Assembly (NCBI GenBank): GCA_965194375.1
Contig: CBDAEL010000009.1
Strand: one strand, 5' to 3'
Length of the DNA: 64,000 nucleotides
From: Tabrizicola_A aquatica
GTDB lineage: Bacteria; Pseudomonadota; Alphaproteobacteria; Rhodobacterales; Rhodobacteraceae
Under the pieces are notes generated by a model. That model did no database searches. It was not told the origin of the DNA and worked only from the letters and a program-made list of their open reading frames with translations. A program made the position numbers and the translations under genes. This document shows positions 32,121-41,347 of the stretch, one piece after another; positions within the stretch are counted from its first letter, which is position 1, and the number at the start of each line of letters is the position of its first letter.

Positions 32121-32905
32121 CCCGCTGGCCCGTTCAGAAGATCAGGGTCGGCGCGCTCACCGCAACGGTGCTGCCGCTGGGCGAGATATCCGACAGCCTG
32201 CGCGACTGGTTCGCGCCCGAGGCGCAGGCTGTTCCGGACGGCGTCTCGCACCTGCCCGTGAACGCCTTGCATGTCGGTGGGCCGGGTGTTTCAGTGCTGA
32301 TCGACGCCTGCGATCCGGCCCGATATAGGGGCGAAGGACAAACTGCCGAAATTGGCCCTTGCCTCAAGATGGCGGGCATTGACCCCGCAGGCATCACCCA
32401 TGTGATCATCACCCACGGCCACCACGACCACTTTTGTGGACTGGCCGACCCGCGCGGGGAACTGACCTTTCCCTTGGCACGACACATTCTGTCACCGCTG
32501 GATTGGGGCGATGGCACGTTGACGGCCGAGGCGCAGAGGGCCGATGGCAAAGCTGCCGATCCGGCTGCATTGGAACACTTGTTCCGCCTTGGCTTGCTCG
32601 ACCTTGGATGCAACTCGCACCCCTTGCCCCCGGAAATCACTCTGATCGATACCCCCGGCGAAACGCCGGGCCATCGGATCGTGCGTATCGCTTCCGGTGG
32701 TGAGGTGCTGTTTTTTCTTGCCGACCTCTTTCATGTGAGGGCCGAAATCGACGACCCGAACCTCTGCCCGATCTGGGCGGACGACACCGCTCTGAAAGCA
32801 AGCCGGACCCGGATCATGGCTGCCATCCGCAACGAGACCGCTCGGTTTCTGTGCAGCCACATCCCGGACTTGTTTTCCACTTCGCATAGATCAAACGCGT
32901 CATGA
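32117..32905 (+). CDS. Metallo-beta-lactamase-fold hydrolase
   Basis: The product is 262 residues. The zinc motif is THGHHDHF (about residues 97-104), followed by a downstream TPGETPGHR segment with a further His and LFFLADLFHV with the bridging Asp. The family hydrolyses lactones, thioesters or phosphodiesters; the substrate here is unknown. It is translationally coupled to the solute-binding-like gene by a 4-bp overlap, so the two probably act together, perhaps on a bound ligand. No sign of antibiotic resistance. Confidence 0.82.
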   Translation: MTRWPVQKIRVGALTATVLPLGEISDSLRDWFAPEAQAVPDGVSHLPVNALHVGGPGVSVLIDACDPARYRGEGQTAEIGPCLKMAGIDPAGITHVIITHGHHDHFCGLADPRGELTFPLARHILSPLDWGDGTLTAEAQRADGKAADPAALEHLFRLGLLDLGCNSHPLPPEITLIDTPGETPGHRIVRIASGGEVLFFLADLFHVRAEIDDPNLCPIWADDTALKASRTRIMAAIRNETARFLCSHIPDLFSTSHRSNAS

Positions 32906-33143
32906 GCTTAATGAACCAGCGTGCTCTTTCTTGTCGTTGCTGATGAGGGCGGACAGGTTTCCATGCTTGCAGGCAACTTTGCGGGCGGCACTGCGCCATC
33001 TTTGCGTCAATCGCCGTATCTCTGGCCCTGTGCGGGCAAACAACGCCACCGCCACAAGCAAGCTGACATGGGGACCGGGCAGGGTTTCGGACCGGCTCTT
33101 CAAGGCATGGCTGATCGTTGTGCCGCCTTCGCGGTCTCTTCGC

Positions 33144-34406
33144 TTAGGTCCAAAGCCACGCAGCGAACGTCCCGACCCAGGCTGCCAGCGCAACAAGAAC
33201 CAATCCCGGCACGACTCGAAGGGCAAAAGCCCACCCGCCACCAATCGCGGCCATGGCGATCTTGGACAGCGTATTGGACGTCAAGGCCGCAAGGATCGGC
33301 AGGACAGCGTCTTGCGGCATGACCTTTCCCGATGCGACCAGCGTCGCAACCGATATGGCCGCCGCATGAGTGTCGACCAGCCCGGCAACCACGGCCGCGA
33401 TCAGCACGCCTGCGCTGCCGAACCGTTCTTGAAGCCCCGCCGAGATGACGAGGACGATTGCAAGGATGACTCCGAAGGCAAGCGCGGTTTTCAGGCTAAA
33501 GACGCCCCCGGTCTGTGGCGCACTGGTTCCTGAATTGCGCGCGGCCAAGAGCGTAAAGACCGCCCCGTAGGCCAAAGCGGTGCCTCCGGCCAAAAGCAGG
33601 GGGCCAGACATGCTGAACAGGGTGGGCATACTGGTGGCCGCGACGACCAGCGCCATCTGCGCAATCGTGGCGACGGTCGACAACACGGCCCCCGCAACGC
33701 AGGCCGCCAGAAGGTCTGCTGACGCCCGAGCCCGCGATCCCATCGCGAGGATCGTGGCCGTGCTGGAGATAAAGCCGGAAATGGCCCCGGCGAGCGGCAG
33801 GCCATACTTTGCCCCGAACAGGCGTATTGCAACATAGCCGGCCGCACTGATCGCCATGACCAGCACGATCACGATCCAGATCGAGTGTGGATTGAGCGCT
33901 AGGTAGGGGCCCATCTGGCGGTTCGGCACCAAAGGCAAAATGACAAGGGTCGCTGCAGCAAAGATCAACGCGTCGTCCAACTCGTCTTTCGAGATCACTT
34001 TGATGACAAGGTTGTGGAGCCACGCCTTCACATAAAGCAGCACCGCCACGGTCACGGCGATCGCGGCGGCGGTCTGCGGTGCTTGCATGCACATGCCGCC
34101 CAGCAGGGCCGTCAGGACAAGAACGATTTCCGTGGTCAAGCCCGGATCTTGATCTTGGGCGCGCCAATAGGAGACGGCGACCAGCGCGGCAACGCAGGCC
34201 GTCAAGACGGCAAGCAACCCGACGCCCCCAAGGGCCAAGGCGACAGCGCCAGAGATCGAGGTGATCGTGAACGTCCGGATGCCTGCCGGAGAGCGCGCCG
34301 CGCCTTCACCCTTGCGCCGCTCACGCTCCGCCCCAATCAGCGCTCCGACCGCGACGGCACTGACGAGATTCAGGAGGGGTGGGTCAAGGAGCAGTGCAGC
34401 CTCCAC
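33144..34406 (-). CDS. MgtC/SapB and DUF4010 membrane protein
   Basis: The product is 420 residues and almost wholly membrane-embedded, with about a dozen hydrophobic spans. The N-terminal third is an MgtC-like domain (VGALIGAERERR motif, about residues 21-32); the C-terminal part is DUF4010 (GLVDTHAAAISVATLVASG). Proteins of this kind are linked to Mg2+ or phosphate homeostasis, but transport has not been shown. It is divergent from a permease relic and the AI-2E gene. An FNR-like site lies about 60 bp upstream. The 238-bp gap on its 3' side (32906-33143) holds nothing recognised. Confidence 0.82.
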   Translation of the reverse strand: MEAALLLDPPLLNLVSAVAVGALIGAERERRKGEGAARSPAGIRTFTITSISGAVALALGGVGLLAVLTACVAALVAVSYWRAQDQDPGLTTEIVLVLTALLGGMCMQAPQTAAAIAVTVAVLLYVKAWLHNLVIKVISKDELDDALIFAAATLVILPLVPNRQMGPYLALNPHSIWIVIVLVMAISAAGYVAIRLFGAKYGLPLAGAISGFISSTATILAMGSRARASADLLAACVAGAVLSTVATIAQMALVVAATSMPTLFSMSGPLLLAGGTALAYGAVFTLLAARNSGTSAPQTGGVFSLKTALAFGVILAIVLVISAGLQERFGSAGVLIAAVVAGLVDTHAAAISVATLVASGKVMPQDAVLPILAALTSNTLSKIAMAAIGGGWAFALRVVPGLVLVALAAWVGTFAAWLWT

Positions 34407-34465
34407 GCAATTCGAACGGGTCTTTGTTCAGGAGCAATGCATAAAGCACCCATGATGCGCGCGTA

Positions 34466-34479
34466 TTGACGTGGATCAC
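34466..34479. promoter_or_regulatory. FNR-like box upstream of the MgtC/DUF4010 gene
   Basis: TTGACGTGGATCAC matches the FNR-type palindrome at nine of ten positions, 59 bp before the start at 34406. Confidence 0.45.
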
Positions 34480-34542
34480 TTCCTCATCGGTGTCGGTGCC
34501 CGCAAAGATGGCTGACTGGGTGCAGCCTGCGCGTAAAGGACC

Positions 34543-34556
34543 TTAACCTCTGTCAA
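34543..34556. promoter_or_regulatory. FNR-like box upstream of the permease relic and AI-2E gene
   Basis: TTAACCTCTGTCAA matches the FNR-type palindrome at nine of ten positions, 54 bp before the TTG at 34611. If active, it could drive the downstream AI-2E family gene. Confidence 0.4.
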
Positions 34557-34610
34557 GGCGCGGGGTTCGGTCCGGGGCTAACATCCGCCGAGACATTTCA
34601 GGAAGGTACT

Positions 34611-34847
34611 TTGTCAGACTCTGCCCCACCCCAGACCCTAAAGCGCCCGTTGACGCTGTTTCTCGCTGTGCTCTCTGGGCTCGGTGCGATGATTGGCGCC
34701 GGCATCTATCTGCGGTTTGGCATTGCCGCAGACCAAGGCGGCATGCACGCGCCGCCTGCACAGGCTTTTGTCTGTCCGGGTCGGGGGCCTCTTGCGGGCC
34801 CCGTCTCAAGCATTGGGTTGCGTTTGCTGCCAGCGGTTGCGCGGTGA
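34611..34847 (+). pseudogene. N-terminal relic of an APC-family amino-acid permease
   Basis: The 78-codon frame starts at a TTG with GGAAGG upstream. Its first half matches amino-acid permease starts: LKRPLTLFLAVLSGLGAMIGAGIYLRFG then AADQGGMHAPPA, the first transmembrane span and loop. After about residue 50 the sequence no longer resembles the family, and the remaining ten or so spans are missing. A deletion appears to have joined the 5' end to sequence just before the AI-2E gene. The promoter and ribosome site seem retained, so a short peptide may still be made. Confidence 0.6.
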
Positions 34848-34851
34848 CCCG

Positions 34852-35907
34852 ATGACAACCAAGCCCCGTGCACCCCGCAGCCGCCGTTTTGGACGCTTGT
34901 CCTTGGCCGTCGCCAGTGTTGCTGGCATCTCGCTTTGTCTGCTGATCGCTTGGCCGTTCCTTGGGGCCATCACATGGGCGCTGACGCTGGCGATCCTTTT
35001 CGCGCCGCTCCATGAAAGGGTCGAAAGGCGCGTTAGGCACCCAAACATCGCCGCCTTGCTCTCGACGGCGATTGTCATCGTGGTTGTGGTCGTGCCTGCG
35101 GTCTTCGTGGTTGAACGCCTTATCACAGAAGCAACTTCTGGCATCCAAGCACTTCAGGCGCGTGTTGAGGGTGGCGAGCTTCAAGCCCTTATAGACAGCC
35201 ATCCAGCCCTTGCGCCCTTTGGGGCCTGGATTGACCGGCAGTTTGATTTGCCCTCGATGATGTCCGCAATTGCGACCTATCTCAGCAATCTCGGCGCGAC
35301 GTTCGTCAAGGGGTCGTTGCTGCAGGTGGTCGAGGTGTTCATCACCTTCTACCTCCTGTTCTATTTTCTGCGCGACCGATTGGCCGCCCGGACGATGATC
35401 ATCGCATGGCTCCCACTCACAAAACCAGAGACGGAACACCTGCTGCGGCGGGTGGCCGAGACTGTCCACGCGATCGCCTACGGAACGCTTGCCGTCGCCG
35501 CAGTTCAAGGCAGCTTGGCTGGCCTGATGTTTTGGGTGCTTGGTCTGCCCACGCCGTTGCTTTGGGGCTTGGTGATGGGGCTGTTGTCGATTGTTCCGGT
35601 CCTTGGCGCCTTCATCATCTGGATCCCGGCTGCGATCCTGCTCGTTCTTGATGGCAGCTGGATCCGCGCGGTCATTCTTGCCGCTTGGGGCGGGATCGTC
35701 GTTGGCAGCATCGACAACGTCCTGCGGCCGATGTTCGTCGGGAACCGGTTGCGCCTGCATACCATTCCCGCGTTCATGTCGATTGTCGGCGGCCTTTTGC
35801 TGTTTGGTGCGCCCGGATTCATTCTCGGTCCTTTGGCCGGGACGCTGACCATGCTGATCGTGGAGTTCTGGCTTCGCCGCCAAGCCCTTCTGCAACCAAC
35901 AGACTGA
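34852..35907 (+). CDS. AI-2E (PerM/TqsA) family transporter
   Basis: The product is 351 residues with about seven to eight membrane spans, the usual size for the family. Landmarks are an N-terminal basic stretch, paired spans at about 20-75, a soluble amphipathic region, and the C-terminal signature IPVLGAFIIWIPAAI followed by DNVLRPMFVGNRLRLH. Family members export diverse small molecules or Na+; autoinducer-2 export cannot be assumed. The ATG at 34852 lies 4 bp after the permease relic. It may be transcribed from the relic's promoter, which has an FNR-like box. Confidence 0.82.
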   Translation: MTTKPRAPRSRRFGRLSLAVASVAGISLCLLIAWPFLGAITWALTLAILFAPLHERVERRVRHPNIAALLSTAIVIVVVVVPAVFVVERLITEATSGIQALQARVEGGELQALIDSHPALAPFGAWIDRQFDLPSMMSAIATYLSNLGATFVKGSLLQVVEVFITFYLLFYFLRDRLAARTMIIAWLPLTKPETEHLLRRVAETVHAIAYGTLAVAAVQGSLAGLMFWVLGLPTPLLWGLVMGLLSIVPVLGAFIIWIPAAILLVLDGSWIRAVILAAWGGIVVGSIDNVLRPMFVGNRLRLHTIPAFMSIVGGLLLFGAPGFILGPLAGTLTMLIVEFWLRRQALLQPTD

Positions 35908-36006
35908 GCCCCATGCATGTGCCGCTTTGAAGCGGCAAATTTCTCTTTGCATTGGCGGCCCGCTGGCGCCATTGTCGCGCCTGCACTGTGCATGCAAAGG
36001 GCCATC

Positions 36007-36957
36007 GTGAGGAAATACCAATTACCGCCGCTGGACCTGCTCCACAGCTTTGAGGCTGTCGCACGTCACCTGAGCTTTACGCTTGCGGCGGATGAGCTGT
36101 GCCTGACGCAAAGTGCCGTAAGCCGACAGATTAAAGCGCTGGAAGATTGGCTGGGCTTGCGACTGTTTCGCCGGTTGCACCGTGGTGTCGAGGTGACGCC
36201 AGACGGGCAGCGTTTGTTCGACTCGGTGACGCGGGGATTGGACGATATCAGCGAGTGTCTCGCCGCACTCGGCGCGGCATCAAAGGCGCCCCAGATCACC
36301 GTCAGTGCCTCTGTTGCCTTCGCTTGGTTCTGGCTGATGCCACGGCTTGAGCGCTTTGCCGCCCTGCAGCCAGAGATTGACCTGCGCGTGCTGGCGGCGG
36401 ACCAGCCGGTTTTGCCAAGCACCGGTGAGGTGGATGTCGCCATCCTTTTTGGTGCGGGAAAATGGGAGGGGCTGAAGGCCGAGCTTTTGTTCGGCGAGCG
36501 GGTCTACCCGGTGTGTAGCCCCGGCTATTTGGCCGATCATCCCGAACTGCGGCAGTCAGCCGATCTTCTGGACCAGACGCTTTTGCACCTTGAATACCCA
36601 AGGGCTTCAGCCGGTGAGGTGGATTGGCGGCAATGGCTGCTGCGTCAGGGCGTGAATGGGCAACCAGTGCGCCGGGCTATTCGGCTCAATTCCTATCCAA
36701 TGGTTCTTCAGGCGGCCGAGGCGGGACGTGGTGTCGCCTTGGGGTGGAGTTACATCACGGATCAAATCCTTGCAGAGGGTCGGCTGGTCTGCCCCATCGA
36801 CAAAGCTCTTGAAACCTCGGACGGCTATTACGTCAGCACATCTGCGCGTCCGTCTCATGGCGCGGCGATCACCGCTTTTCTTGAGTGGATTATGGCCGAA
36901 GCGAAGGGTGGTTCTGATGTTCGCATGCGCCCAGGGAATGCGAACCATTCGGAATGA
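36007..36957 (+). CDS. LysR-family transcriptional regulator (GcvA-like)
   Basis: The product is 316 residues from a GTG with AAGGG upstream; an ATG at 35992 would add five residues. The N-terminal helix-turn-helix reads FEAVARHLSFTLAADELCLT then QSAVSRQIKALE (about residues 10-45), typical of the GcvA branch. The effector domain has VSASVAFAWFWLMPRLERF and VDVAILFGAGKWEG. It is 62 bp upstream of, and parallel to, the MttB-type gene, so it probably controls the methylated-amine genes that follow. The inducer is unknown. Confidence 0.85.
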   Translation: MRKYQLPPLDLLHSFEAVARHLSFTLAADELCLTQSAVSRQIKALEDWLGLRLFRRLHRGVEVTPDGQRLFDSVTRGLDDISECLAALGAASKAPQITVSASVAFAWFWLMPRLERFAALQPEIDLRVLAADQPVLPSTGEVDVAILFGAGKWEGLKAELLFGERVYPVCSPGYLADHPELRQSADLLDQTLLHLEYPRASAGEVDWRQWLLRQGVNGQPVRRAIRLNSYPMVLQAAEAGRGVALGWSYITDQILAEGRLVCPIDKALETSDGYYVSTSARPSHGAAITAFLEWIMAEAKGGSDVRMRPGNANHSE

Positions 36958-37019
36958 TCGTTTGAGCCGCGGCCAAAACGGGTGCTAGCTGGAGTCTCAC
37001 AAACCGTCGAGTTTCCACC

Positions 37020-38582
37020 ATGACCGAACCAGCCCTTGCCGATCCGTCCACCCGCCGCTCTGGCCGCCGCGCGCGTGTCGAGGAGGCCGTCATGGTCTCA
37101 CCGATCCCACCGGGCCTCGTCGGCGGACGCTACAAGCCTCTGACGGACGCTGAGGTCTTGCGGATCCACGAACTGACGCTGCAGCTTTTGGAAGACCTCG
37201 GCCTATCGCAACTGACCCCCAGCCTTGAAGCCCGCGCCGTGGCGGCAGGGTGCCGGGTGGATGGGAATGGTCGGATGCGCTTTCCGCGTGCACTGGTCGA
37301 AGATGTGATCGCCCGTTCGCGGCGCACGTTTACCCTCCACGGCATTGATCCGATCCATGACATCGAAATCGGTGGCAAGCGCGTCCACACTGGCACCGGC
37401 GGCGCGGCCCCGACGATCATGGATTTCGAAACCGGCCGCTACCGTGAAAGCACGGTCGCTGACCTTTACGACATTGCCCGACTGGTGGATCGGTTGGACA
37501 ATATCCACTGGTATCATCGCTCTATCGTGGCGCGGGATGCAAAGACCATCCTCGACCTTGATATGAACACCACCTATGCCTGCTTGGCAGGCACCACAAA
37601 GTCTATTGCCGTCAGTTACACCGACAGCGCATCTGTGCGCGCGGTGCAGCCGATGCTTGACGCTGTCGCTGGTGGCGACGGCAAGCACCGCGAGCGGCCT
37701 TTCTGCACCGCTGTGTGCTGCCATGTTGTGCCGCCGATGCGATTTGCGACCGAAAGCTGTGACGCTCTAGAGGCCGCCGTTTTAGCCGGCATGCCGATCC
37801 TGCTGGTCTCGGCCGGCCAAGCCGGAGCGACGGCGCCCGCCGCCCTTGCGGGGGCGGTCGCGCAAGCTTGTGCCGAGGTGCTGGCGGGCCTGATCCTGTG
37901 CCACATCATTGACCCCAACTGCCGCGGCATCTTTGCCGCTTGGCCATTCGTCAGCGATCTGCGCACCGGGGCAATGTCCGGCGGGTCGGGTGAGCAGGCG
38001 CTTCTGTCGGCCGCCTGCGCCCAGATGGCGAACTTTTATGATCTCCCAAATTCGGTGCCCGCCGGAATGACCGACAGCAAGCTTCCCGATGCGCAAAGTG
38101 GGGGCGAGAAAGGCTATACCATCTCACTTGCCGCACAGGCTGGGGCAACGATGATCCATGAATGCGCCGGCATGCAGGGCTCACTCATGGGCACGAGCTT
38201 TGAGGGCTATGTTCTGGACAACGATCTTCTCGGCGCGATTTTGCGCACGGTCAAGGGGATCGAGGTTAGCGAGGACACGCTGAACTTTGAGGTCATCCGC
38301 GATACGGTCATGGGCGCGGGGCACTACCTTGGTCATCCGCAGACCTTTGCGCGGATGAAAACTGATTACGTCTATCCCGAGATCGCGGACCGCCGCAGCA
38401 TCAGCGAATGGCAGGATGCCGGTGCGCGGGACGCGCGAGACGTGGCGCGCGACCGAGTTCGCAAGATACTGACCGACCATTATCCGCGCCACATCAGCGA
38501 CACGACCGACGCGGCGATCCGCGCCGGTTACAACATCATTTTGCCGCGCGAGCGGATGCAAGCCGGCAACGGCGTCTGGTAA
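37020..38582 (+). CDS. Trimethylamine-methyltransferase (MttB) family protein, non-pyrrolysine
   Basis: The product is 520 residues of the MttB family, which moves methyl groups from quaternary or tertiary amines to a corrinoid protein. There is no in-frame amber codon, so this is the pyrrolysine-free branch that includes glycine-betaine methyltransferases. Family segments include VHTGTGGAAPTIMDFETGRY and AGMTDSKLPDAQSGGEKGY. No corrinoid protein gene or second methyltransferase lies in the window, so its partner must be elsewhere. It lies 10 bp before a dimethylglycine-dehydrogenase-like gene, which points to betaine-type substrates. The start is not well marked; an ATG at 37092 is possible. 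Confidence 0.87.
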   Translation: MTEPALADPSTRRSGRRARVEEAVMVSPIPPGLVGGRYKPLTDAEVLRIHELTLQLLEDLGLSQLTPSLEARAVAAGCRVDGNGRMRFPRALVEDVIARSRRTFTLHGIDPIHDIEIGGKRVHTGTGGAAPTIMDFETGRYRESTVADLYDIARLVDRLDNIHWYHRSIVARDAKTILDLDMNTTYACLAGTTKSIAVSYTDSASVRAVQPMLDAVAGGDGKHRERPFCTAVCCHVVPPMRFATESCDALEAAVLAGMPILLVSAGQAGATAPAALAGAVAQACAEVLAGLILCHIIDPNCRGIFAAWPFVSDLRTGAMSGGSGEQALLSAACAQMANFYDLPNSVPAGMTDSKLPDAQSGGEKGYTISLAAQAGATMIHECAGMQGSLMGTSFEGYVLDNDLLGAILRTVKGIEVSEDTLNFEVIRDTVMGAGHYLGHPQTFARMKTDYVYPEIADRRSISEWQDAGARDARDVARDRVRKILTDHYPRHISDTTDAAIRAGYNIILPRERMQAGNGVW

Positions 38583-38592
38583 GGAGAGCGCC

Positions 38593-41004
38593 ATGCAAAC
38601 CCATGCGAAAGTGGTGATCATCGGCGGTGGCATGATGGGGGTAGGTCTGGCCTACCACCTCGCTGAAGCCGGGTGGACGGATGTCCTGCTGATCGAGAAG
38701 GGCGAGTTGACCAGCGGTTCGACTTGGCACGCCGCCGGGCAATGCCCGTCCTTCATTGGCAATTACAACATGGCCAAGATCCACCATTATGGGAATACGC
38801 TTTACCCCAAGCTTGAGGAGCTGACGGGCCATCCGACAGGCTGGCACGGCTGCGGCGGCATCCGCATCGCGACCACGGCAGAGGAGGTGGACTGGTTCCG
38901 CTACGTCGAGGGTTTTGCCGCCAATGTTGGGTTCCAGATGGAAATCATCAGCCCCGAGCGCATCCGCGAGCTGAACCCCTGGCTCAAGACCGATGGCATT
39001 TTGGCAGGCGCCCACACCACCTTGGACGGTCACGTGGACCCTGCGAGTGCGTGCAATTCCATGGCAGCGGGCGCGCGGGCACTGGGCGCCACGATTGTGC
39101 GGCGCAACCGAGTGACGGGCGTGACCCGGCTGCCTTCAGGCGAGTTCCGGGTCGAGACTGAACAGGGCAATGTCACCTGCGAGCATCTGGTCAATGCGGC
39201 GGGCTGTTATGCCCGAGAGGTCGGTAAGTGGCTGGGTGTCGATACGCCGATCACCAATATGGAACACCAGTATCTGGTCACCGAACCGCTGGCTGAGTTC
39301 AAGGACAGCCCCGTCGAATTGCCCGTGATGCGCGATCCGGCGACAGCGGGCTATTATCGGCAAGAGCAGAAGGCGGGTCTCGTCGGCATTTACGAGCACA
39401 CGGGCGCGCGGGAGGCTTGGGCCAGTCGCGGCGGTTGGCCGGAGTGGTCCAGCGAGAATGAGCTGTTTGAGGGGGATCTCGACCGGATCGCCCCTTGGCT
39501 GGAAAAGGCGCTAGAGCGCATGCCGATCTTCGCCAATGCCGGGATCAAGCGCATCATCAACGGCGCCATTCCCCACACGCCGGATGGCAACCCCCTTGTC
39601 GGGCCAATGCCGGGCGTGCCGAATGCTTGGCAATGCTGCGGCTCGTCCATCGGGATCGCGCAGGGGGCGGGCTGCGGCAAGTTCCTAGCCCAATGGATGA
39701 TCCACGGCGATGCTGAGATCAACATGGCCTCGGTCGACCCGCGGCGCTTTGGGGCCTATGCCGATCAGGACTACACACGGGCGAAAAGCTTTGACGACTA
39801 TGAAAACATGTTCGAAACGCCCTTGCCGGGGCGCGAAGTGCAGGCCGGGCGTCCCCGCCGCATCACCCCGCTTTTCGAGGTGTTGAAGGCCAAAGGCGCC
39901 GTGATGACCGAGGTGCACGGATGGGAGCGGCCCAAGTATTTCGCCCCCGTCGGCTTTGCCGAAAAGCTTCAGTTCCGCCGCACCAACACCTTTGATCTGG
40001 TCGCCGCCGAATGTCGCGCTGTGCGCGAGCGGGTGGGGATCATGGACCTGTCAAGCTTTGCCAAGTTTGATGTGGCGGGCCCCGGGGCCGAGGCGCTGTT
40101 GGACCGTCTGACCGCAAATCGCCTTCCGAAAAAGCTGGATGGCATTGGTCTAACGCAGGTGCTCTCGGACAAGGGCCGCATCCTTGGTGAATGGACCATC
40201 ACCCGCTTGGGGCCTGATCGCTTCTATCTGTTGACCGGCGCTGGGGCCGAGGAACAGGCGCGGGACGATCTGGCTTTGGCTGCAGGTCCCGACGTAACGG
40301 TCACCAACGTCACCGACAGCTTCGGCATGCTGGTCGTCGCGGGTCCGAAGTCGCGTGAGGTCCTCGCCACCCTGACGGGCTCAGATATGTCCAACGGGGC
40401 ATTCCGCTGGCTCTCGGCGCAGGAGATCATGCTGGCTGGCATTCCCGTCCGCGCGCTGCGCGTGACCTATGTGGGCGAGCTTGGCTGGGAACTTCATGCG
40501 CCGATGGCTGATCTTGGCCGCCTTTATGCGGCAATCTGGGCCGCCGGTGTGCCGCATGGCATCGCCGATTTCGGCGGGCAGGCTGTAAACTCCCTGCGCA
40601 TGGAAAAGGCCTATCGCGGCTATGGGTCAGAATTGACTAATGAGATCACCCTGATCGAGGCGGACTGCACCCGGCTTTATGCCCCGGACAAAGGCGATTT
40701 CCGTGGCCGTGTTGCCACCGAGGCCATGCGCGCGGGCACCGTCACGACCAAGCTGGTCTATGGCGCGGTGGCTGCCACCGACTGCGACATCTACGGGGGC
40801 GAGGCGGTGATGCAGGGCAATCGCGTGGTCGGGGTCTGCACCTCCGGCGCCTATGGGCATGCAACGGCCAAAAGTCTGACCTTCGCCTATGTAGAACCGG
40901 GCGTGACCGAGGGTTTGGAGGTGGTGATCCTTGGAGAGCGCCGGTCGCTGACCCTCATGGATGCCCCGGTTTGGGATCCGGCCAACGCTCGGCAGAAGGC
41001 CTAG
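38593..41004 (+). CDS. FAD-dependent oxidoreductase with GcvT domain (dimethylglycine/sarcosine dehydrogenase-like)
   Basis: The product is 803 residues in two halves. The N-terminal DAO-type half (about 1-400) starts with the FAD motif VVIIGGGMMGVGLAYHLA and has GSTWHAAGQ, whose His is the usual site of covalent FAD. The C-terminal half (about 430-795) is a GcvT-like aminomethyl domain that hands the released one-carbon unit to tetrahydrofolate. The predicted reaction is oxidative demethylation of an N-methyl amino acid such as dimethylglycine or sarcosine. It forms an operon with the MttB homologue. A clear hairpin follows the stop. Confidence 0.9.
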   Translation: MQTHAKVVIIGGGMMGVGLAYHLAEAGWTDVLLIEKGELTSGSTWHAAGQCPSFIGNYNMAKIHHYGNTLYPKLEELTGHPTGWHGCGGIRIATTAEEVDWFRYVEGFAANVGFQMEIISPERIRELNPWLKTDGILAGAHTTLDGHVDPASACNSMAAGARALGATIVRRNRVTGVTRLPSGEFRVETEQGNVTCEHLVNAAGCYAREVGKWLGVDTPITNMEHQYLVTEPLAEFKDSPVELPVMRDPATAGYYRQEQKAGLVGIYEHTGAREAWASRGGWPEWSSENELFEGDLDRIAPWLEKALERMPIFANAGIKRIINGAIPHTPDGNPLVGPMPGVPNAWQCCGSSIGIAQGAGCGKFLAQWMIHGDAEINMASVDPRRFGAYADQDYTRAKSFDDYENMFETPLPGREVQAGRPRRITPLFEVLKAKGAVMTEVHGWERPKYFAPVGFAEKLQFRRTNTFDLVAAECRAVRERVGIMDLSSFAKFDVAGPGAEALLDRLTANRLPKKLDGIGLTQVLSDKGRILGEWTITRLGPDRFYLLTGAGAEEQARDDLALAAGPDVTVTNVTDSFGMLVVAGPKSREVLATLTGSDMSNGAFRWLSAQEIMLAGIPVRALRVTYVGELGWELHAPMADLGRLYAAIWAAGVPHGIADFGGQAVNSLRMEKAYRGYGSELTNEITLIEADCTRLYAPDKGDFRGRVATEAMRAGTVTTKLVYGAVAATDCDIYGGEAVMQGNRVVGVCTSGAYGHATAKSLTFAYVEPGVTEGLEVVILGERRSLTLMDAPVWDPANARQKA

Positions 41005-41021
41005 ACCGCAAGATATTCTCT

Positions 41022-41040
41022 CATGCGGGGTTCCCGCATG
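41022..41040 (+). terminator. Hairpin after the FAD/GcvT oxidoreductase gene
   Basis: CATGCGGG and CCCGCATG form a perfect 8-bp stem with a 3-base loop, 17 bp past the stop. No U-run follows. It likely ends the MttB operon. Confidence 0.6.
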
Positions 41041-41347
41041 GGGAGAGGGGCACGGTGTCTGCGCTGAGCGGTGGCGCCATCGATGGCTTCCAACGTCACG
41101 AAATGCTTCCCGTGCGGCGGACCTCTTGCGGTCTCTTGTGTCATCCTCAGGACGGTCAGGGTGTCGGTCCGTCGCTCGACCCACCATCACTTGCCTAGCA
41201 TGCGCCGCCAAGCGGACCCGCACCACCGTTCTCACCGACTGTCGCGGTCATGTTGCAGTCGGGTGCCAGCGTGATGGCACCGCGATGTCCTGACATGCTG
41301 CGATTGGGGCATATCCCAATCATTCCATGCGGCGGGGCAGGGGCCTG
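41041..41347. other. Intergenic interval with no recognised gene
   Basis: About 307 bp between the terminator hairpin and the converging Rieske gene. Open frames on the minus strand are short and unrecognised. No repeat or regulatory palindrome stood out. Confidence 0.35.

Noticed and set aside
34543..36021. A 492-residue minus-strand frame opposite the AI-2E gene
   Set aside because: The sequence is rich in Arg, Gln, Asp and Pro without domains, and the opposite strand encodes a recognisable transporter.
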